A DNA stretch of 64,000 bases from VXOI01 sp965197575 (GTDB lineage Bacteria > Chloroflexota > Dehalococcoidia > Lucifugimonadales > UBA3495): NCBI GenBank assembly GCA_965197575.1, contig OZ240214.1:3410001-3474000 (forward strand), given 5' to 3'. Shown in pieces: positions 37,138 through 45,751 of the stretch. The notes beneath the pieces are model-generated. The model was not told where the DNA came from, searched no databases, and worked only from the letters and a program-made list of their open reading frames with translations. Each line of letters begins with the position of its first letter. The first letter of the stretch is position 1. Position numbers and translations under genes: made by a program.

Positions 37138-37140
37138 TAG
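36241..37140 (+). CDS. IS630-C transposase, frame B (DDE catalytic part)
   Basis: Reads PPALDGDQQAQLKAAVQALP after the C6 run. The second HTH-like region contains RSSCLNYLHRLGFVLKRPKK, and the catalytic residues lie in VFFADEAHFRADADL, LNVIWDNAPAHHGDAM and YSPGFNAAEAIWDW. It ends at TAG 37138-37140, within the element's end. The winged-helix plus DDE_3 layout is typical of IS630 elements distinct from A/B and D/E. Confidence 0.8.
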   Translation: MVPPALDGDQQAQLKAAVQALPEKAGIDLANWNWKVVRRFVQERFGHSLTRSSCLNYLHRLGFVLKRPKKHFLKADEAKREAFVAAYAALLAEAQQVGAKVFFADEAHFRADADLRGKWVLKGEPALVDSSSLRWGEKASYYSAVCLETGEVEVMELQGYSNAETSTAFLKQLRDKHAGPLNVIWDNAPAHHGDAMRAYLATPGLRLRLVSLPGYSPGFNAAEAIWDWAREEVTANLCLGTKAAVQEKLGHFSSQLASRREEVKQRCRTVLQARTQELFRAAQASIYPTIHVDSTLALV

Positions 37141-37281
37141 CTAGCGGTCGCGATGATCAGCAGCCGACTTATGTTGGGTATAATGAGCCAAATGTCCGGG
37201 GAACTGTATAGTGCCATCCACCGGGCGTCGGACATGATTCGCACCGCCGAACACGTGGTGACCTTTGACTGGTCCCCTGCG

Positions 37282-37950
37282 TCACTTGAACTTGGGGATC
37301 ACCTTGTCTGTGATGCACCGCATGGTATTCATCACGACGTCGCGAGGGACCGATGACGTCCAGTTGACCTCGAACATGATCTCGTCTGGGCTAAATTCGT
37401 CCTGGAGCATCTGAATCTAGTCGACCACTTCTTCCGGTGTCACAAACAGGTTTACATGCTCAGTCGCATCAGCGCTAGCTGTGCCCGGGGCGCCAAATCC
37501 GCCCCCCCTTTGGGAGTAACATTACCTGGAGAGCTTTCATGAGGGCCTCAGTCTCGCGCGTGGCCTCCGCTATCGTGTCGGCCACCAGGGTGGGTATACG
37601 GACCGCGGTAGTCGGGTCGCCGGGATGCCCCGCGTCCATTCAGACCTGCCGGTAGCTTCCCACGTCTTCCCGGAGAACCGTGGACCCTCTGGGGTCTTGA
37701 GAGCTTCCTCCCCCTATGGCGATTCGATAGGCCATGGTGCCCATGGGCACGAAGCTCTCCTGGCTATCCATGGCAACAACATGGGAGGATAGGGCTTCGG
37801 GATAGCGAGGTACGATTCGTAGAATGCGGGGTAGTTGTAGTATTTCCCCTCGAACCCGGAGAAGTGCTCACGCGTCCAGAGCTGCTCCAGAACCTCGAGG
37901 AACTCAAAGAAGTGCTCCCATGGAGGCACGGAGCCTTTGTTCTCGAGCAT
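37282..37950 (-). pseudogene. LLM-class flavin oxidoreductase, C-terminal half, decayed
   Basis: Fragments on the minus strand: WEHFFEFLEVLEQLWTREHF, SGFEGKYYNYPAFYESYLAI and, at the end, MLQDEFSPDEIMFEVNWTSS, PRDVVMNTMRCITDKVIPKF, then a stop at 37284-37282. These are typical of luciferase-like F420/FMN oxidoreductases. In between are several stops and frameshifts, one of them a TAG where a Gln before IQML is expected. The N-terminal half is absent; the fragment abuts a TPR remnant. Confidence 0.75.
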
Positions 37951-38579
37951 CGTTGGAGTACGAGACGGGCAACTTCAGTCAGGGACGAGAGTATGTGGAG
38001 CGGCTCATCTATGCTATGGCCCACACCCCACCGGGCCCGACCCCAGAACACGGGCACACGGCTTTGGTGATATCAGTGGTCGCCCGCATCAGCGGCGAAT
38101 CCGACCAGTTGGATCTTGCCGAGGCGGCCGCGCAACTTATTCTTTCGTCGCCGGATGCTACCCACTGGTTCACCACCACTGGGAGGATAGTCATGGCCCT
38201 AATATCCGTCCGGCAGAACGAAGTCGCGGAAGCAGAGAAACAGTACCATGCCCTGGCGTCAAAAGAAGGGGTCATGTGGCACTTCATCAGTATGGCCTCG
38301 AACCGATTGCTGGAACTTCTGGCCCACACCATGGGCCGCTTTGAAGATGCGGCGGCCCACTTCGAAGACGTCCTAGCCTTCCGCCGCAAGGCAGGCTACT
38401 GTCCCGAGTTGGCCTGGACCTACTGCGACTACGCCGACGCCCTGCGTGAGCGTAACGACGGCGAGGACCGTGCCAAGGCCATGTCCCTACTGGATGAGTC
38501 CCTGGCCATCTCCCGCGAACTCGGCATGAGGCCCTTGACGGAGCGTGTCCTGTCTCGGCGCGAGATCCTGAGAGCGTAA
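37945..38579 (+). pseudogene. TPR-rich regulator, C-terminal fragment
   Basis: About 210 residues of helical repeats: LEYETGNFSQGREYVERLI, LDLAEAAAQLILSSP, EVAEAEKQYHALAS, MGRFEDAAAHFEDVLAFRRK, AGYCPELAWTYCDYADALRE and KAMSLLDESLAISRELGMRP, ending RREILRA. This is the C-terminal TPR region found in large AAA+/adenylate-cyclase-type regulators. The frame upstream of 37945 belongs to the opposite-strand LLM relic, so the gene is truncated. A short working protein is unlikely. Confidence 0.65.
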
Positions 38580-38854
38580 TGGCTCACTGGTCATCCTTCC
38601 ACCTTAGCCCTAATCCACCGAAGGAGGGCGTGTAGCGGGGTCCTGAAGCAGGGCAACCGCATTCTAATTTTGCCGCCAGAGTTTGGCGGCAAGAAGGGAC
38701 GTAGCAACATCCGTTTGAAAGGTTCTTTGCATGATTCAAAGCCGAGTCCTTGCTGGTTCGCCGGGCGCACCCTGCGATTGAAGGGTCCCAGTGGGCATCC
38801 AAATTTAGAATGCGTTGGCCCTGGGTCCTGAAGAGACAAGAAAGTACTCCTGTG
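38580..38854. other. intergenic, nothing recognised
   Basis: No gene is seen between the TPR fragment and the IS1380 copy. It likely ends with the IS1380 left terminus, which I could only place roughly, from an ATCCGGG shared by both ends. Confidence 0.3.
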
Positions 38855-39355
38855 CATCCGGGATAATGGTTTGTAACAGTAAACCGGTCCCGGAAAAGGA
38901 GCACCCAATAGATGCTGCCACGCCACCAACCCGACCGGGTCCAAATCACCTTCGGCGGCCACCGCCTGGTGGCCAATGCCGGGCTGATTCTTCCGTCCAC
39001 CCTCGCCCTGCGCCTTGGCCTGCCCCAACTGCTCCGGAAGCACCTCGGAAGCACCTCGACCTGGGCGATGCGCCGGGGCGGGCCAACACCGGCGACAAGC
39101 TGATGACGCTGGTGGCCTCCGCTCTGGCCGCCGGTGCGCTGCGCGTCGGCGGGACCGCCCGCGTTCCCGGTTTCACGGCCAAGGCTCCCTCCACCCTGGG
39201 CACCTTCCTGCGCCGCTTCCGGTGGGGCCATGTCCGCCAACTGGACCGGGTGAGCCGCCAGTTGCTGACCCGGGCCTGGGCGGCTGGGGACGGACCCGGC
39301 GGCGCACCATTCACCATCGGCCTTGATTCGAGGGTCTGCGAGACCTCCTCACTAA

Positions 39356-40759
39356 CTACAGTCGCCACGCGGCAATCGGCGCGCCGGGAGGTGCGTAGGT
39401 GGTGCGTTCCCCGGCGTCGGACATTGGTACCAGTTGGTAGCCCAGTTGTGCCGCCCGCTGCTTCGCCGAGCGCAACGCCCGCTGCTGATACTGTCGTTCG
39501 TAGTATTCCGCACCAACATCCACGTACTCCTGTCCGTAGCGCAGCATGGAATAGATGAGCCTGGCCAGCTTGTGGGCGGTGGCGGTGATAGCTTTAGGAG
39601 CGCCCAGTTGGGCTTTCTTCCGGCCCAGGAAGGCGCCCAGGGCGCTGTCGGAGCGGTGCAGCGCGTTGGCCGCCAGACGCAATGCCGCTGCGGCACGGTT
39701 GGCGCTGGGCTTGGTCTTGGAGCTGATCACCCTCCCACCTGTGATGCGGTTGTTGGGGCTCAGCCCCAGCCAGGACGCGAAGTGCTTGGCGCTGGGCCAT
39801 TTCGTCATGTCGGTGCCAATCTCGCTGATGACCTTCAGGGCCGTGTACGCGTCCACGCCGTCGATCCGGGTCAGGTCCACTCCCGTCATCCGATACAAGT
39901 GCGTCCAAACATCGAAGCGGGGCGCGTTTCCTTTAATGCGCCTCCGGCCGGACTTCGCCGCTGGAGGTTCGCCGGTACTGCGGTCCTCAAACCGCTCCAG
40001 CTGGGCTTCAATCTCCCGGTCGCACTCGGCAATCTTGCCTTGGTACGCCCGGTACAGCTCCAGAGCTTGGGTCAGCTCGAAGATGTGCTCCGCCCGCCAA
40101 TGGCCCCGCAACGACTTGGCGATGGTCGCCTCGTCGACCTTGATCCTGGGGGCGCGCAGTTGCGCCAGTTTCACCGGATCCCGTTGGCCACCCACGATGG
40201 CCTCGATGATTTCCGTGCCGGTCTTGCCGGCGATGTCGCTGATCACGTGCTGCAGCTTCACGTTCATCTGGGTCAGCGCCTTCTGCATATGCTGGATATG
40301 TTGGGAGGCGTATTCCACCAGCATGGCCCGCTGCCGCAGGTAGCTGCGCAGGCGGCTGATGTCCCCGTCGGGACGGAAGGCTCCCGACAGCAGGCCGCAG
40401 GTGTGCAACTGCTGTAGCCACTGGCAATCCAGCACGTCGGTCTTGCGACCCGGCACGTTCTTGATGCGTCTGGGGTCTACCAACATCACTTGGAAGCCCC
40501 GCTCTTCCAGCACCCCGAACAGCGGTATCCAGTACACGCCGGTGGACTCCATGACCACGGTGTCCACGCGGCACTCCACCAGCCAGTCGGCCAAGCGGTA
40601 CAGGTCCGCCGTGAAGGCGGCAAACTCTCGCACCGGCTCTTCCACCCGGTCGTCGGGAACTGCCACGAAGTGGCTGGTGGCCCCCACGTCAATGCCCGCC
40701 GCGTTCAGGTTCAGCTGGGACAGCCCTTCCGGTTCTGCGTTGCTCTTGCGTCTGTTCAT
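39356..40759 (-). CDS. IS110-family DEDD transposase (bridge-recombinase type)
   Basis: 467 aa. N-terminal RuvC-like DEDD domain: AAGIDVGATSHFVAVP (first Asp), VVMESTGVYWIPLFGVLEER (Glu) and VPGRKTDVLDCQWLQQLHTC (Asp pair). A coiled-coil region follows, then the transposase_20 domain with MTGVDLTRIDGVDAYTALKV and the catalytic-Ser region (FASWLGLSPNNRITGGRVIS). I chose the ATG at 40759 (MNRRKSNAEPEG) because GGAGG lies five bases ahead; the frame runs to 41062. IS110 enzymes of this type use an RNA from the element's end to choose both DNA partners. Confidence 0.9.
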   Translation of the reverse strand: MNRRKSNAEPEGLSQLNLNAAGIDVGATSHFVAVPDDRVEEPVREFAAFTADLYRLADWLVECRVDTVVMESTGVYWIPLFGVLEERGFQVMLVDPRRIKNVPGRKTDVLDCQWLQQLHTCGLLSGAFRPDGDISRLRSYLRQRAMLVEYASQHIQHMQKALTQMNVKLQHVISDIAGKTGTEIIEAIVGGQRDPVKLAQLRAPRIKVDEATIAKSLRGHWRAEHIFELTQALELYRAYQGKIAECDREIEAQLERFEDRSTGEPPAAKSGRRRIKGNAPRFDVWTHLYRMTGVDLTRIDGVDAYTALKVISEIGTDMTKWPSAKHFASWLGLSPNNRITGGRVISSKTKPSANRAAAALRLAANALHRSDSALGAFLGRKKAQLGAPKAITATAHKLARLIYSMLRYGQEYVDVGAEYYERQYQQRALRSAKQRAAQLGYQLVPMSDAGERTTYAPPGAPIAAWRL

Positions 40760-40779
40760 CATCGCCTCCACCATTACCG

Positions 40780-41024
40780 TGTAGGCGTGTCGCCAGAGGG
40801 AGCCACGGACCGTAGCCACTCTCCCCAACGGGATCCGCCCGGATCTGGGCGTCACCAATGATGCAGTCGTAAGGCTCCCGGACCATGCTACGGATCGGGC
40901 AATACGCACCAGTGTCTGCTCGCTCTTCGTCCGGACGGCACGCCTCGCCACGAGCATACATCCTTGGGCCGACTCACCGGTTAGTCGCCTCTGCACAGGC
41001 CGGGCACGGGCATAATTTTGCTGC
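40780..41024 (-). ncRNA. candidate bridge-RNA region of the IS110
   Basis: About 245 bases between the element end and the transposase start have no separate gene. Any ORF here is only the upstream run-on of the transposase frame. In IS110-subgroup elements this left-end segment encodes the structured bridge RNA with target- and donor-binding loops. GC-rich inverted segments are visible (for example gggatccgcccggatctggg near 40833-40852). I did not fold it or match loops to the target, so this is assignment by position. Confidence 0.42.
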
Positions 41025-41433
41025 GGACTGGCCAAGGAGGGCGCCCGCCGCCACGGCTGCACCGGCGCACGGGGCTATCACCCGCTGCTGGCCATTGCCG
41101 CCGGAACCGGCGAAGTGCTGATGGCCCGGCGGCGCGAGGGCCGGGCCAACACCGCCCGCGGCGCCGCCCACTTCCTGCGTGAGACGGTGAGCCGGGTTCG
41201 CTGCGGCGGGGCCAGCGGGCAACTCACGGTGCGGGCCGGCAGCGGCTTCTATACCCACGCCGTGGCCGCCGTCCGCCGCCGCGGATGGATGTCCGCTTCT
41301 CCATCACCATCCGCCAGCCACCATCCGCCAGCACGCCAGCCTGCGGAACCTGATCGAGGCCATACCCGAGGGGGACTGGACGCCCATCCCCTACTGGATG
41401 GACGGCGCCGCCGATGTCGCCGAGACCGCCTAC

Positions 41434-43140
41434 AGAGCCTGTCTCAAAAGTCAGCAATAGTGCTAGCGTGTACACTGTGAGCCGACGTTGGGAGAGGAGA
41501 CAGGAAGATGCCGCTTCGAGATATGGACCGGGAGCAGATATGGCTGTTGCCGCCGTCTCTTGACGAACTGTTGCCATTGGATCACCCTGCTTGATTCGTG
41601 GCCGTGTTCGTTGACGCTCTGGACAAAGAAGGCTGAGCCGAGTTGGGGGTGGAGATAAACGGAGACCCTCTGGGAGCGCCGGCCTACCATCCTCGGGCAC
41701 TGCTCTGCGTGTGGCTGTATGGCTTCATGACCGGGGTGCGTTCCTGTCGCAAGCTGGAGGCGGCCTGCCGGGACCAGATACCGTATTTGTGGCTGACCGG
41801 ATGGCAGCAACCGGACCACAACACCTTGTGGCGGTTCTACAAAGAGCACAGGCAGGCTATGAGGAGACTGTTCAAGCGCACAGTGCGGACAGCGGTGGCA
41901 ATGCAGCTGGTGGACCTGGCGGTTCAAGCGGTGGACGGGACGAAAGTGGCGGCCAACGCCACCAGGGATAGAACATACGACGCCGAAAGAGGACGCCGAT
42001 TGCTGGACCGGCTGGAGAAAGCAATAGAGGACCTGGAGGCACAGAACGAGGAAGGAGAAGATGCCCCGCCGTCCACTTGCCAGAAGAGTTGGCCGACAAG
42101 AGAGCCTTGAGAGGACAGGTGCGGCAGGCGATGGACGACTTGGCGAGCCAGGAAGGTCTTAGGCACATCAACCTGACCGACAAGGATGCTCGCCTCATGA
42201 AGACACGGCACGGCATCGTGCCCGGCTACAACGCCCAATCCATGGTCTCACCAATAGAGGTGGATGATGAAGCCTCCGGGATGCTGATCACCGCGGTTGA
42301 CGTGGTAGATGACCCGACCGACTACGGCCAGTTTACCCCGATGTTGGAGCAGGCCGAGGAGACGACGGGTACCAAAGCGTGCATGACCTTGGCTGACGCC
42401 GGTTATTACTCGGGGAGCAATCTGTCAGAGTGCGCTGGCAGGGGGCAGGGGGTGGCGATGCCAGAAACATCACAGCGGCAGTCTCGAGGTCATCCGTACC
42501 ACAAGGACCGGTTCGCGTACGATGAGAGCAGCGACAGTTTCATGTGTCCCCAGGGAAAGGTGCTCCCCTTCGAACGTATCCACATCTCCTCCAAGGGAGC
42601 CCATTTCCGGTTCTACCGGGCACCCGGAGCCGTCTGCCGGGCGTGCCCTGCCTTTGGAGTGTGCACGAGAAAAGCAAGAATGGCCGCAACGTATCCGTCG
42701 GGCCGTACGACGCGGCACTGCGGCGCCACCGCGCTTGGATGGCCACCTCGGCAGCTAAAGAGGTGTACAAGCTGAGGAAGCAACTGGTCGAGCCGGTGTT
42801 CGGGATTATCAAGGAGCAACGAGCGGGCCGGAGGTTCCTCTTGCGAGGTCTGGCAAACGTGGCGGCCGAGTGGACCGTATTGGCCACAGCGTTCAACCTG
42901 AGAACCCTTTGGCGAGTGTGGCGCTCCCGCGGCTTCGGCCACGTATTTGGCGGTCACCATGTCCCTCATCACGGCCCCCAGAGCATCATCGCGCTTCCTG
43001 AATCGTGTCGATGACACGTGTCCATCCTCACTGCTCGACCTATCCCCGATCTCAGGCCAGTCATGGGTAGGTCATGGCGCGGCTATCGACCTCTCAGCCC
43101 TTCCAATTCCTCATTCCCACTCACTTATTGGGACAGGCTC
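41434..43140 (+). mobile_element. IS1182-family element in IS1380
   Basis: Inverted ends AGAGCCTGTCTC at 41434-41445 and, reversed, AGAGCCTGTCCC at the right end. TAC flanks both sides (41431-41433, 43141-43143). Joining the flanks gives AETAYTPFQ, normal IS1380 sequence. The transposase within is broken. Confidence 0.85.
41508..43014 (+). pseudogene. IS1182-family transposase, multiply broken
   Basis: From the ATG at 41508: MPLRDMDREQIWLLPPSLDE. In-frame TGA codons follow at 41592 (where Arg is usual, DHPA*FVAVF) and 41634 (where Trp is usual, EG*AELGVE). Then come the DDE domain (LAVQAVDGTKVAANATRDRT), a frameshift near 42080 (ELADKRALRGQVRQAMDDLA; MKTRHGIVPGYNAQ; LADAGYYSGSNL) and another near 42670 that leads to VEPVFGIIKEQRAGRRFLLR. 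It is not functional. Confidence 0.85.
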
Positions 43141-43890
43141 TACACCCCCTTCCAGGCTGAGGCGGACGCCGCGCCGGTACGGCTCATCGTCCGGCGGGTG
43201 AAGCCGACGCCCGGTTCCCAACTGGCCCTCTTCGCCTCCTACAGCTATCACGGCTTCATCACCGACCGGGACGGGGAGTTGCTCGAACTGGAGGCAGATC
43301 ATCGCCGTCACGCCGAGATTGAGAATGCGATACGCGACCTCAAGTACGGCGTGGGGCTGAACCATCTCCCCTCGGGCCGCTTTGTCGCCAACGGCGCCTG
43401 GCTGGCGGTACAGGTGATGGCGCACAACCCGGCCCGCTGGACAGCCCGCATCGGCCTGAGTCAGCAGATCGTGACCACCAAGACCCTCAGACGACGGGTC
43501 TTTGCCTTGGCCGGACGGATCACCCGCTCGGCACGCCGATTGACCCTGCATCTTCCCCGGCGCTGGCCTTGGGAGGAGCAGTTCAGCCGCGCCCTAGCCC
43601 GGCTGCGAGCCATTCCACTCCCAGCCTGACGGCGCCCGTCCGCCACTGACCCACCAGCCAACCCAACGTCCCCGCAAACTCGCGCCAGCCCAGTCCGCGA
43701 GCGCCTCTTGCCATGTCCTATCCCACCATCTCGCTCGCCACAGCCACTGTAGGCCGCCATCGGTGCCCCCAAAAGCGCCTGCAGACCGCCCGCCAACCTC
43801 CCGTCTGCCCGAATTCGAGCCCGGATTATCGCGCTTGTAACTCCCTCACTCCCCTTCCGCTGTCCTCACGCCGTCTATCGGTGTCCATCG

Positions 43891-44035
43891 GTGGATTCGG
43901 GCTTAGCGGCCCCCATCGCCGACCAGGCCCAGGGCAGGCAAATTCTGGTGTCTTCCCTGTTCAAGGAGTTGACCGACACCGCCGGGGATATCTGGATTGG
44001 CCAGAGGCAAGAAGTTGAACTGAACCTGGATCCTT
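43891..44035 (+). pseudogene. class III adenylate/guanylate cyclase, C-terminal scrap
   Basis: The frame reads GLAAPIADQAQGRQILVSSL, then FKELTDTAGDIWIGQRQEVE. This matches the end of class III nucleotide cyclase domains in large regulators (AARIADQAQGGEILVSSLLKELT...). Only about 50 residues remain. It might belong to the same decayed regulator type as the TPR fragment at 38 kb, but the order is wrong for a single split gene. Confidence 0.55.
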
Positions 44036-44312
44036 CATCTTGCTCCGCAGATGGCGCTCAGTCGCAAATAAAAGGACTTGGCTACTTCGGTAAGATCGCC
44101 GTACAGCCTTTGTTTAAAGGCAATGTGAGCTATAGAGCCTAATTCACTTTATGATGGAGACCGGCAAGAACTGGTCACTGACCGAATAGTTGGAGAAGCG
44201 AAATGTGTTCAGCTGGCCAAAGCCGCCGCGTATTCTTCGGGGGTGTACGAACTTGCTGACAACATATCAGAGGTGGCCTATTTACTCCACAACGAGTCGC
44301 CGTCCACCTTAT
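44036..44312 (+). other. possible unknown gene fragment cut by IS630-D
   Basis: One forward frame is open from about 44152 to the IS630-D border: YDGDRQELVTDRIVGEAKCV, then QLAKAAAYSSGVYELADNIS and EVAYLLHNESPSTLY. It has amino-acid composition like a real protein but no family I recognise, and it does not continue beyond the IS at 45455. Confidence 0.3.
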
Positions 44313-44327
44313 ACCAAATCGATGTAA

Positions 44328-45152
44328 TCACGCCGCGGTTGGGTTGGGGCGGGGGAGTTGATTTAAGGTGTCCCCGATCCAGGCCCAGCCCGCTAGCCGG
44401 CGCACCCGATTGGCATCGACATCCCACTTCCGGAGTTCGTCCTCAATGGCTGCCACTTTCTCCTGCAGTGAGGCGTACACCTTCCCTTCCACTACACGGC
44501 GCAGCTCTTCAATGAGGCGCTCCACCGGATTCAGTTCCGGCGCGTAGGTGGGCTGCTGCACCAGGGGAAAGCCCACCTCCTGCACCACCTGGGACCGATG
44601 GCTTGGAGCACCATCCCACACCACGGCTTCCAGGTCGGTGTTCCGCTGCCAGCCTCGGACCACGCTGGCAGTCTCTTCACTGCGCATGGTGTCCGTCCAA
44701 CACCACCATAAGCGTCCCGCCCAAACCTCTATGGCCAACACCAGGTAGCGCCACTGCCGTACCTTCTGCATTTGCTGGCGCACCTTCACTCCCACCGGGG
44801 CCCAGACCCGTCGCACCACACTGACCAACCCCACCCGCATCTCGTCGGCCCAGGCTAGATGCTCCCCGTTGGTTACTCCGGCCGCCCCCAAGGCTGCGCC
44901 GCAGCCCCTTTTCCCCCAGGCTTCCTGAGCCTGCGGGTCCGCTTTGGTATGGATGGGGCGGGGAACTTTGGGGCGGCAGCGCACCCGGCGTAGCAGCCCG
45001 TAGATCCCCTTGGGCCGGTAGGTGACCCCGAACTGCTCGGCCACCCACTGCCGGACGTCCGATGCGGTGGTGAAGACCCCCTTGGCCGCTTCGTCGGCCA
45101 CTGTTGCTTCCTGCTCCTGGGTGAGCCAGGAAGGCTGCCCATGCCCGCCCCC
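44328..45152 (-). CDS. IS630-D transposase, frame B (DDE catalytic part)
   Basis: After the G5 run: GGGHGQPSWLTQEQEATVAD, then the Winged_helix block FGVTYRPKGIYGLLRRVRC. Catalytic segments are HLAWADEMRVGLVSVVRRVW, AVVWDGAPSHRSQVVQE and YAPELNPVERLIEELR. It ends at 44328. The joined protein would be about 350 aa. Confidence 0.8.
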   Translation of the reverse strand, partial: GGGHGQPSWLTQEQEATVADEAAKGVFTTASDVRQWVAEQFGVTYRPKGIYGLLRRVRCRPKVPRPIHTKADPQAQEAWGKRGCGAALGAAGVTNGEHLAWADEMRVGLVSVVRRVWAPVGVKVRQQMQKVRQWRYLVLAIEVWAGRLWWCWTDTMRSEETASVVRGWQRNTDLEAVVWDGAPSHRSQVVQEVGFPLVQQPTYAPELNPVERLIEELRRVVEGKVYASLQEKVAAIEDELRKWDVDANRVRRLAGWAWIGDTLNQLPRPNPTAA

Positions 45153-45417
45153 AATGATGCGCGTACACTTCGGCAACTCCGCCATTCCGATACCAGCCCA
45201 CCCACCGTTGCACCGTCCGGTAATGGACTGCAACTATCCCAGCTACCTGTTCCATGCTCCACCCGGTCCGCAACAGCCACAGGGCATGCAACCGAGTCCG
45301 CACCTCTCCTTCCTCTTGGCTTCGGTACCGTTCCCGCAGGGCCTCCGAACTATCCTCTGCTTCCCACGCTATTTGTACCCGTCTTCCCGCCATTCCTCCA
45401 CCCATCCCCAACACCAA
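45148..45417 (-). CDS. IS630-D transposase, frame A (HTH part)
   Basis: Begins MVLGMGGGMAGRRVQIAWEA; an internal ATG (MAGRRVQ) may be the true start. HTH: EEGEVRTRLHALWLLRTGWS, then MEQVAGIVAVHYRTVQRWVG. The protein homology switches frame at a G5 run (C5 on the plus strand, 45148-45152). The frame itself runs on as shadow to 44677. Confidence 0.7.
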
Positions 45418-45454
45418 TCTTCCGCATATATGTTAGCATCTCATCGATTTGGTA

Positions 45455-45751
45455 TTAGATTTGATGCCATATTAGTCAGAATGACTCAACTGACTAATCT
45501 ATCCTAGAGCGGAAAGCCCGTCAACACCGTATCAGACCATTGGACAATTTTACGGCATAAATTAACGACCGCTTCATGTGGACCAAAACTAGTGTAAAGG
45601 TCCTTTTTTCACAGGCTCTCTCCTCACCACGGCCCTCTCCTACAAGGAGAGGGAGCCAAGTCCCTTGACTGCGGGCCAGCAACAGAATAGGGGTGACACC
45701 TCTGGCTACAGTTGCGGTAGTAGTATTCAGGGGTCAGGGCTAGGACTGGCC
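45455..45751. other. intergenic with an inverted repeat
   Basis: No gene. A perfect 8-base inverted repeat ATTAGTCA/TGACTAAT (45470-45497, 12-base loop) lies just outside IS630-D. A possible terminator for SBP3, ctcctcacc through aaggagagggag near 45621-45655, is imperfect. Confidence 0.35.

Larger units (their letters stand above)
39349..41024 (-). mobile_element. IS110-family element in IS1380
   Basis: Joining IS1380 base 39348 to 41025 restores CETS-GLAKEGARRHG in frame, which sets the borders to within a few bases. The element is about 1.68 kb with no clear terminal repeats, as usual for IS110. The transposase gene almost touches one end (7 bases) and leaves about 265 bases of non-coding DNA on its 5' side, the IS110-subgroup layout. 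Confidence 0.82.
38914..43629 (+). pseudogene. IS1380-family transposase, interrupted twice
   Basis: Block 1: MLPRHQPDRVQITFGGHRLV, VANAGLILPSTLALRLGLPQ, DLGDAPGRANTGDKLMTLVA and the first Asp in FTIGLDSRVCE. Block 2: GLAKEGARRHGCTGARGYHP, VLMARRREGRANTARGAAHF and LTVRAGSGFYTHAVAAV. Block 3: YTPFQAEADAAPVRLIVRRV, ELEADHRRHAEIENAIRDLK (Glu region) and a basic end. Besides the two insertions there is a short duplication near 39045 (cggaagcacct twice) and a frameshift near 41290. The conserved second Asp, normally RADSGFY, reads RAGSGFY, so the copy may have been dead before the insertions. Confidence 0.85.
38855..43835 (+). mobile_element. IS1380-family element containing IS110 and IS1182
   Basis: Composite of three elements. 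IS1380 coding sequence appears in three consecutive blocks (38914-39348, 41025-41433, 43141-43629) with IS110 and IS1182 in the gaps. The outer ends are uncertain; an ATCCGGG near 38857 and its inverse near 43822 are candidate terminal repeats. Without the inserts the element would be about 1.6 kb, which is normal for IS1380. Confidence 0.75.
44314..45452 (-). mobile_element. IS630-family element D
   Basis: TA flanks at 44312-44313 and 45453-45454. The terminal repeats start ccaaatcgatg and are perfect for 11 bases beyond the TA. 1139 bp with a two-frame transposase on the minus strand. Related to element E at 47.8 kb. Confidence 0.88.

Noticed and set aside
40760..41062. N-terminal extension of the IS110 transposase to 41062
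   Set aside because: It crosses the element border and lacks family homology. The ATG at 40759 with GGAGG fits the family.
37945..44035. TPR fragment and cyclase fragment as one gene split by IS1380
   Set aside because: The cyclase end lies downstream of the TPR end on the same strand, opposite to the domain order of such proteins.
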